Under the pieces are notes generated by a model that was given only the letters and a program-made list of their open reading frames with translations, did not search any database and was not told where the DNA came from. The position numbers and the translations under genes were made by a program. A stretch of DNA of 64,000 nucleotides, from the NCBI GenBank assembly GCA_015075185.1, contig JABTUW010000003.1, positions 682,001-746,000 of the forward strand. Direction: 5' to 3'. This document shows, in pieces, positions 60,335-64,000 of this stretch. Positions within the stretch are counted from its first letter, which is position 1; each line of letters opens with the position of its first letter. This DNA is from Anaerolineales bacterium. Lineage in GTDB: Bacteria > Chloroflexota > Anaerolineae > 4572-78 > J111.

Positions 60335-60804
60335 TTACTGCGCCTGGAACAATGTCGAGCTAGATGTCCGCTGCAAGCGGGAGTTGAGCGAGGACGAGCT
60401 GGCTCAAACCCATCAAGCGGTCATGGACCGCTTGCAAGCGGAGGTAAATGCTTATGCGGATTTCCAGCAAAAATTATCCACCCTGCCTTTTGGGATGGCC
60501 ACCTCGGTTATCGGCGCGGCGCTGGGTAACGATTCGGCCGAACTATCCGTCGCCCGGCAGATGGAGAAAGGCATCTCGCTTGATGTCGCCTACGGTGAAT
60601 TGTGCCAGGCGCTGGCCCAGGACCCCTACGCCAAGACTGTCTTTCGCGCGCTGGCGGAGGAACCGGGGGGTCACGTCGCCCTACTTGAATCAGTGAAATA
60701 CTGGCATGATAAGGGCCTGATCCCGCCCTGGAGGGAGCTGGTTGAGCCATTTCTGGGAGGAAGCGATCCCCCAGGGAGATACGAAGCGTTATGAGGCAGA
60801 AAAA
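60156..60804 (+). pseudogene. Zinc-ribbon protein, 5' part, split by IS21
   Basis: The frame gives 212 residues starting MSKKKKRLTRKNRPKP, with a zinc ribbon of CPECG and CNYCAWNN knuckles (about 28-66) and a helical remainder (ALGNDSAELSVARQMEKG). It stops at 60794. Removing one G from the GGG near 60757 continues it as EEAIPQGDTKRYEAEKA, which reads across the IS21 insertion point to the fragment at 63284-63427. The intact protein would be about 260 residues. Family unknown. Confidence 0.65.
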
Positions 60805-60913
60805 TGCGCGGCGACAACTATAATTACCCATCGATGACAATTAGAAATGCCCACTAGAAAGCAGCGGACCGATCAGGTAGACTCTCTCCCTTTTGAGGGG
60901 AAGAGAGAGTCGA

Positions 60914-62401
60914 ATGACGTGTACCAATGCCCAAGTGAGGCTAATCATGCGAGAACGAAGCAAAGGCCGCAGCCAGGAACAAGCGGCAGTCAAAGCGAAC
61001 CTTAAAAGTCGAAAAACAGTCGCCAAATATGAACGACTGGGCCAACTACCAAGCGAGTTAAAGCAGCCCCGACAGTATCGAACCCGAGCCGATCCGTTTG
61101 CCGAGGACTGGCCGGAAGTAGAACAGATGCTGCAAGCGACGCCCGAGTTGGAGGCCAAGACGCTGTTTGAGTGGCTGTGTGAACAGCGACCGGGTCAATA
61201 TCAAGCCGGGCAACTGCGCAGCCTGCAACGGCGGGTGGCTGACTGGCGCGCCTTGAACCAGGATCAAGTCGCCATCCTGAGCCAGGTGCATCGTCCAGGT
61301 GAAGTGATGCAAACGGATGGGACCTGGCTGACAGAAATGGGGGTGACGATTAGAGGCCAGCCGTTAAAACATCTGCTCATCCATTGTGTGCTGCCCTATT
61401 CCAACTGGGAATGGGGCGCGATTGCCCAATCAGAGTCCCTGTTGGCCGTTCAACGGGGCTTGCAAAGCAGCCTGTTGAAGTTGGGCTATGTGCCGGTGTA
61501 TCACCAGACGGATAACAGTTCGGCGGCGGTGTGCCAAGTCCAAGGGATGGCCGGGCAGGAACCGATTTATACCCAGGGCTATTTGGACTTGCTCAACCAT
61601 TTCGGGCTTAAACCCCGGACCATTGCGGTGGGCTGTCCCCAACAAAATGGCGATATTGAAGCCAGCAATGGGCATCTCAAACAAGCCTTAGAGCAACATC
61701 TGCTGCTGCGGGGCAGCCGGGACTTTGACAGCCTGGCCGACTATGAAGCCTTTGTCGGACAGGTGCTCAACAAACGCAACCAGGGCCGGCAGCAGCGCCT
61801 GCAAGAAGAGCTGGCGGTGATGAAGCCGCTGACCGCCTCACCCCTGTGGCCGTACCAGGAAGTGCGGGTCAAAGTCAACCGGGGCAGTCTGATCCGGGTC
61901 CAACACAACCTCTACTCCGTCCCGACCCATTTGATCGGTCAAGAAGTCAGTGTCCGCATCTTTGAGTGGCATCTGGAAGTCTACTATCGTCAGATCCAGG
62001 TCGAGTGGCTGCCCCGCCTGGTTGGTCAGAACAAGCAGCAGATCAACTACCGCCATCTGATTGACAGCCTGCTGCGCAAGCCGGGTGGCTTTCGGGATTA
62101 CCGTTATCGGGAGAGCCTTTTTCCCAGCGTCGTCTTTCGGCAAGCCTGGGACCAACTCAACCAGTGGTACTCCTGCCGGAAAGCCGACTTGATCTACTTA
62201 CGGGTGTTGCGCCTGGCCGCTCACACCCTGGAAAGTGAGGTAGCCGACATCCTCAACCTGTTATTAGATGGTCAAAAGCGCTGGGATGAAACCGACGTCG
62301 AGCGGCTCTTACAACCCCAACTGCTGCCTGTGCCGCAGTTGACGCTGCCGCCGATCAATCTGGCTCAGTATGATCGCCTGCTCCAGGAAGTCAACCGATG
62401 A
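60914..62401 (+). CDS. istA: IS21-family transposase IstA
   Basis: A 495-residue DDE transposase. The N-terminal helix-turn-helix (about 5-45: IMRERSKGRSQEQAAVKANLKSR) binds the ends. The catalytic core has Asp135 (MQTDGTW), Asp200 (YHQTDNSS) and Glu249 (QQNGDIEASNGH), and the C-terminal beta domain (VRVKVNRGSLIRVQHNLYSVP) is typical. All appear intact. ATG 60914 is chosen over a TTG at 60893, with GAGGGGAAGAGAG upstream. It overlaps istB by 32 bp. Confidence 0.94.
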   Translation: MTCTNAQVRLIMRERSKGRSQEQAAVKANLKSRKTVAKYERLGQLPSELKQPRQYRTRADPFAEDWPEVEQMLQATPELEAKTLFEWLCEQRPGQYQAGQLRSLQRRVADWRALNQDQVAILSQVHRPGEVMQTDGTWLTEMGVTIRGQPLKHLLIHCVLPYSNWEWGAIAQSESLLAVQRGLQSSLLKLGYVPVYHQTDNSSAAVCQVQGMAGQEPIYTQGYLDLLNHFGLKPRTIAVGCPQQNGDIEASNGHLKQALEQHLLLRGSRDFDSLADYEAFVGQVLNKRNQGRQQRLQEELAVMKPLTASPLWPYQEVRVKVNRGSLIRVQHNLYSVPTHLIGQEVSVRIFEWHLEVYYRQIQVEWLPRLVGQNKQQINYRHLIDSLLRKPGGFRDYRYRESLFPSVVFRQAWDQLNQWYSCRKADLIYLRVLRLAAHTLESEVADILNLLLDGQKRWDETDVERLLQPQLLPVPQLTLPPINLAQYDRLLQEVNR

Positions 62402-63230
62402 CCCCATTGAAGCCCTGGCCCAGCAGTGTAAATTACGGCTGCCGACCATGGCCGAAGTGATCCCGGAAGCGCTGACCTTAGCTGGGCAGCAGGAGTGGTC
62501 CCTGGAAAGTTTTCTGCTGTATCTGCTCGAACAGGAAATGACCGGGCGTCAACAGCGCCGGATTGAACGCTTACTGCGCGAGGCCCATCTGCCCGCCGGC
62601 AAGACCCTGGCTCACTTTGACCAGAACCGGCTGCCCTTGCGCCTCCGCCGTCAAATCCCTGGCTTGATCCAGGGTGAATTCATCAACCAGGCCGACAATA
62701 TTTTGATCTTCGGCCAACCCGGGACTGGAAAAACACATCTTGCGGCAGGGCTTGCCTACGAATGGATCCACCGCGATTACAGTGTCTGGTTTACGCCCAC
62801 CTTCAAACTGGTTGATAGCCTGTTGCGAGCCAAACGAGATTACGACCTGGAGCGGGAACTCAAACGACTGGATCGCTTTCAAGTGGTCATCCTCGATGAT
62901 ATTGGCTACGTCCAGCAAAGCCGGGAAGAAATGGAAGTTTTATTCACTTTTAGCCGAACGCTATGAACGGCGCAGTGTCGTTATCACCTCCAATCTTGTC
63001 TTTCACAATGGGATCAAATTTTCAAAGATCCCTTGACCACCGCCGCGGCCATTGACCGCGTCGTTCACCACAACCGGATCATCGAATTCGGACCAGAGAT
63101 GACCAGTGTCCGAGCGGAAGAAGCGGCGCGACGACAATTACAAAATTGGGTCAGGCAGGGCCTGACCCTACCTAATCAAATTTATGGCTACCAGTTCCAT
63201 CAAGGTAAGATTTTTCGTGAGGCAACCTAA
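62370..63230 (+). pseudogene. istB: IS21 helper ATPase IstB, frameshifted
   Basis: An AAA+ ATPase that assists IstA target choice. Walker A is GQPGTGKTH and Walker B VVILDDIGYVQQ. The first frame ends at 62966, after EVLF. The protein resumes in another frame as SLLAERYERRSVVITSNLVF, and after a second shift (a T lost from the run in GTCTTTCAC, about 62999-63003) as DPLTTAAAIDRVVHHNRIIEF. Two one-base changes would restore about 285 residues. The first frame opens inside the end of istA, as usual in IS21. Confidence 0.85.
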
Positions 63231-63283
63231 AATTATGGGCATTTTAATTGTCGCTGATGGGTATTTCTAATTGTCGCTTGACA

Positions 63284-63427
63284 GAAAAAGCAACTCGCCG
63301 TTTTGATGCGACGGAGCAAACGATTTACCGCGACCTGCGGGCCACGATTATCAAATTGCAGGCTACCTCGCTGCGGGTAGACTACGATTTGCTGGGCGGT
63401 GATCCCACTGTTCGCGTCTCACTTTGA
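63284..63427 (+). pseudogene. Zinc-ribbon protein, 3' fragment after IS21
   Basis: From the right target duplication the frame reads EKATRRFDATEQTIYRDLRA, then TIIKLQATSLRVDYDLLGG, to a stop at 63425-63427. It continues the gene broken at 60804. The FDATEQTIYRDLRATI segment looks like a winged-helix recognition region. It overlaps the next gene's GTG start. Confidence 0.6.
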
Positions 63428-63864
63428 CCGCAACGCCAAACGCTATGTCTCCGAATGCCGGCAGTGGCCCCACTTTTTAGACAATTTGAGAGCGGCGCAA
63501 CTGGCGATAGAGTACACATACCGCATCGGCGAGGCGTATGGGGTCAATTACACCGAAGTCAAACATCAAGACCTGTTTGACCGGATATTTGCCGCATTGG
63601 AAGCGCCGCTCGACCCAAACGTGTTACTCCTGGGCAGCGGCAGCGAATGGTGGGAGGTGTTGGGTGTCAGCCGCACGGCCAGCCGAGCGGAGATTGTGAA
63701 TGCTTACCGGGCGCTGGCAAAATCCACCATCCTGATGTGGGAGGCGACCCGACGAGTTCAAGCGGCTGCGGGCTGCGTATGAAACCGCTTTGAAGGAGAG
63801 AGAAATAATAAAGCCGTCATACGTTCTGCTTAAGCTAACAGATAACATAAGAATTGAAAACTGA
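63399..63864 (+). pseudogene. J-domain (DnaJ-like) protein, frameshifted
   Basis: A GTG start at 63399 gives about 80 residues of unknown helical sequence (FLDNLRAAQLAIEYTYRIGEAYGV), then a C-terminal J domain: WWEVLGVSRTASRAEIVNAYRALAK in the first frame, IHHPDVGGDPT (with the HPD triad) in the second, and FKRLRAAYETALKERE in the third, ending at 63864. J domains call DnaK-type chaperones; on plasmids they can serve initiator remodelling. The two shifts lie at single-base losses near 63719 and 63752. 63865-64000 shows no gene. Confidence 0.65.
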
Positions 63865-64000
63865 CGTCAGCTAACAGGAGCATTATTCTGTCCTATCAAC
63901 TCGAAGTATCGCCCATCAACCGTATAGTAACCTGTAACTGGTAACAGAGATTTTAAGAGAGGTTTATCTTCTTCGGGGTATAATTATCGACGTTTCTCCT

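Larger units (their letters stand above)
60805..63283 (+). mobile_element. IS21-family insertion sequence
   Basis: 2479 bp carrying istA and a broken istB. The ends start TG and finish CA and are about 45-bp imperfect inverted repeats, each with two GACAATTA-like blocks (left 60811-60853, right 63236-63277). A 6-bp direct repeat GAAAAA flanks it (60799-60804 and 63284-63289), a normal IS21 target duplication. Confidence 0.9.

Overview
The window looks like chromosomal DNA of an uncultured Chloroflexota bacterium, most likely an Anaerolineae/Caldilineae relative. The grounds are gene content only: PKD/DUF11/RHS surface giants, a BMP-type nucleoside ABC system, a TIGR03960-type radical SAM protein, an amphi-Trp protein and DnaA_N-domain initiator-like genes. 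The lineage is inferred, not shown.

Layout. 1-13.7 kb is a conserved metabolic and signalling block: an oxidoreductase tail, a PP2C phosphatase, an acidic hypothetical, a phosphatidylcholine-synthase-like enzyme, a sensor kinase, and then a co-directional cluster (amidohydrolase/deaminase, BMP lipoprotein, two permeases, double ATPase, cyclodeaminase, D-2-hydroxyacid dehydrogenase-like protein). The cluster fits uptake and breakdown of nucleosides or nucleobases. 14-17.5 kb is an AT-richer island: a DUF4365-TPR gene broken by a decayed IS5-like element, ending at an attC-like hairpin. 17.5-35.2 kb holds small accessory genes, a PHP hydrolase, a Bax1-like nuclease, a response regulator, a glycyl-radical enzyme with its activase, a possible small RNA, a radical SAM protein, a cupin, a PKD surface protein and a PLP-fold protein that lacks its catalytic lysine.

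35.2-55.1 kb is taken up by two leftward exported proteins: a PKD/DUF11/Kelch protein and a 5675-residue RHS/YD-repeat giant whose C-terminus carries four 83-residue repeats instead of a recognisable toxin.

55.4-64 kb is a mobile-element-like block next to tRNA-Arg(UCU): a tyrosine recombinase, a DnaA_N-domain protein, five evenly spaced palindromic repeats beside an AT-rich tract (a candidate iteron origin), several unfamiliar small genes including a membrane/coiled-coil protein with a zinc finger, a WGR protein, an IS21 element with a 6-bp target duplication, and a broken J-domain gene. This is the most unusual part of the window. Several frame breaks fall in homopolymers, so some pseudogenes may be assembly errors.
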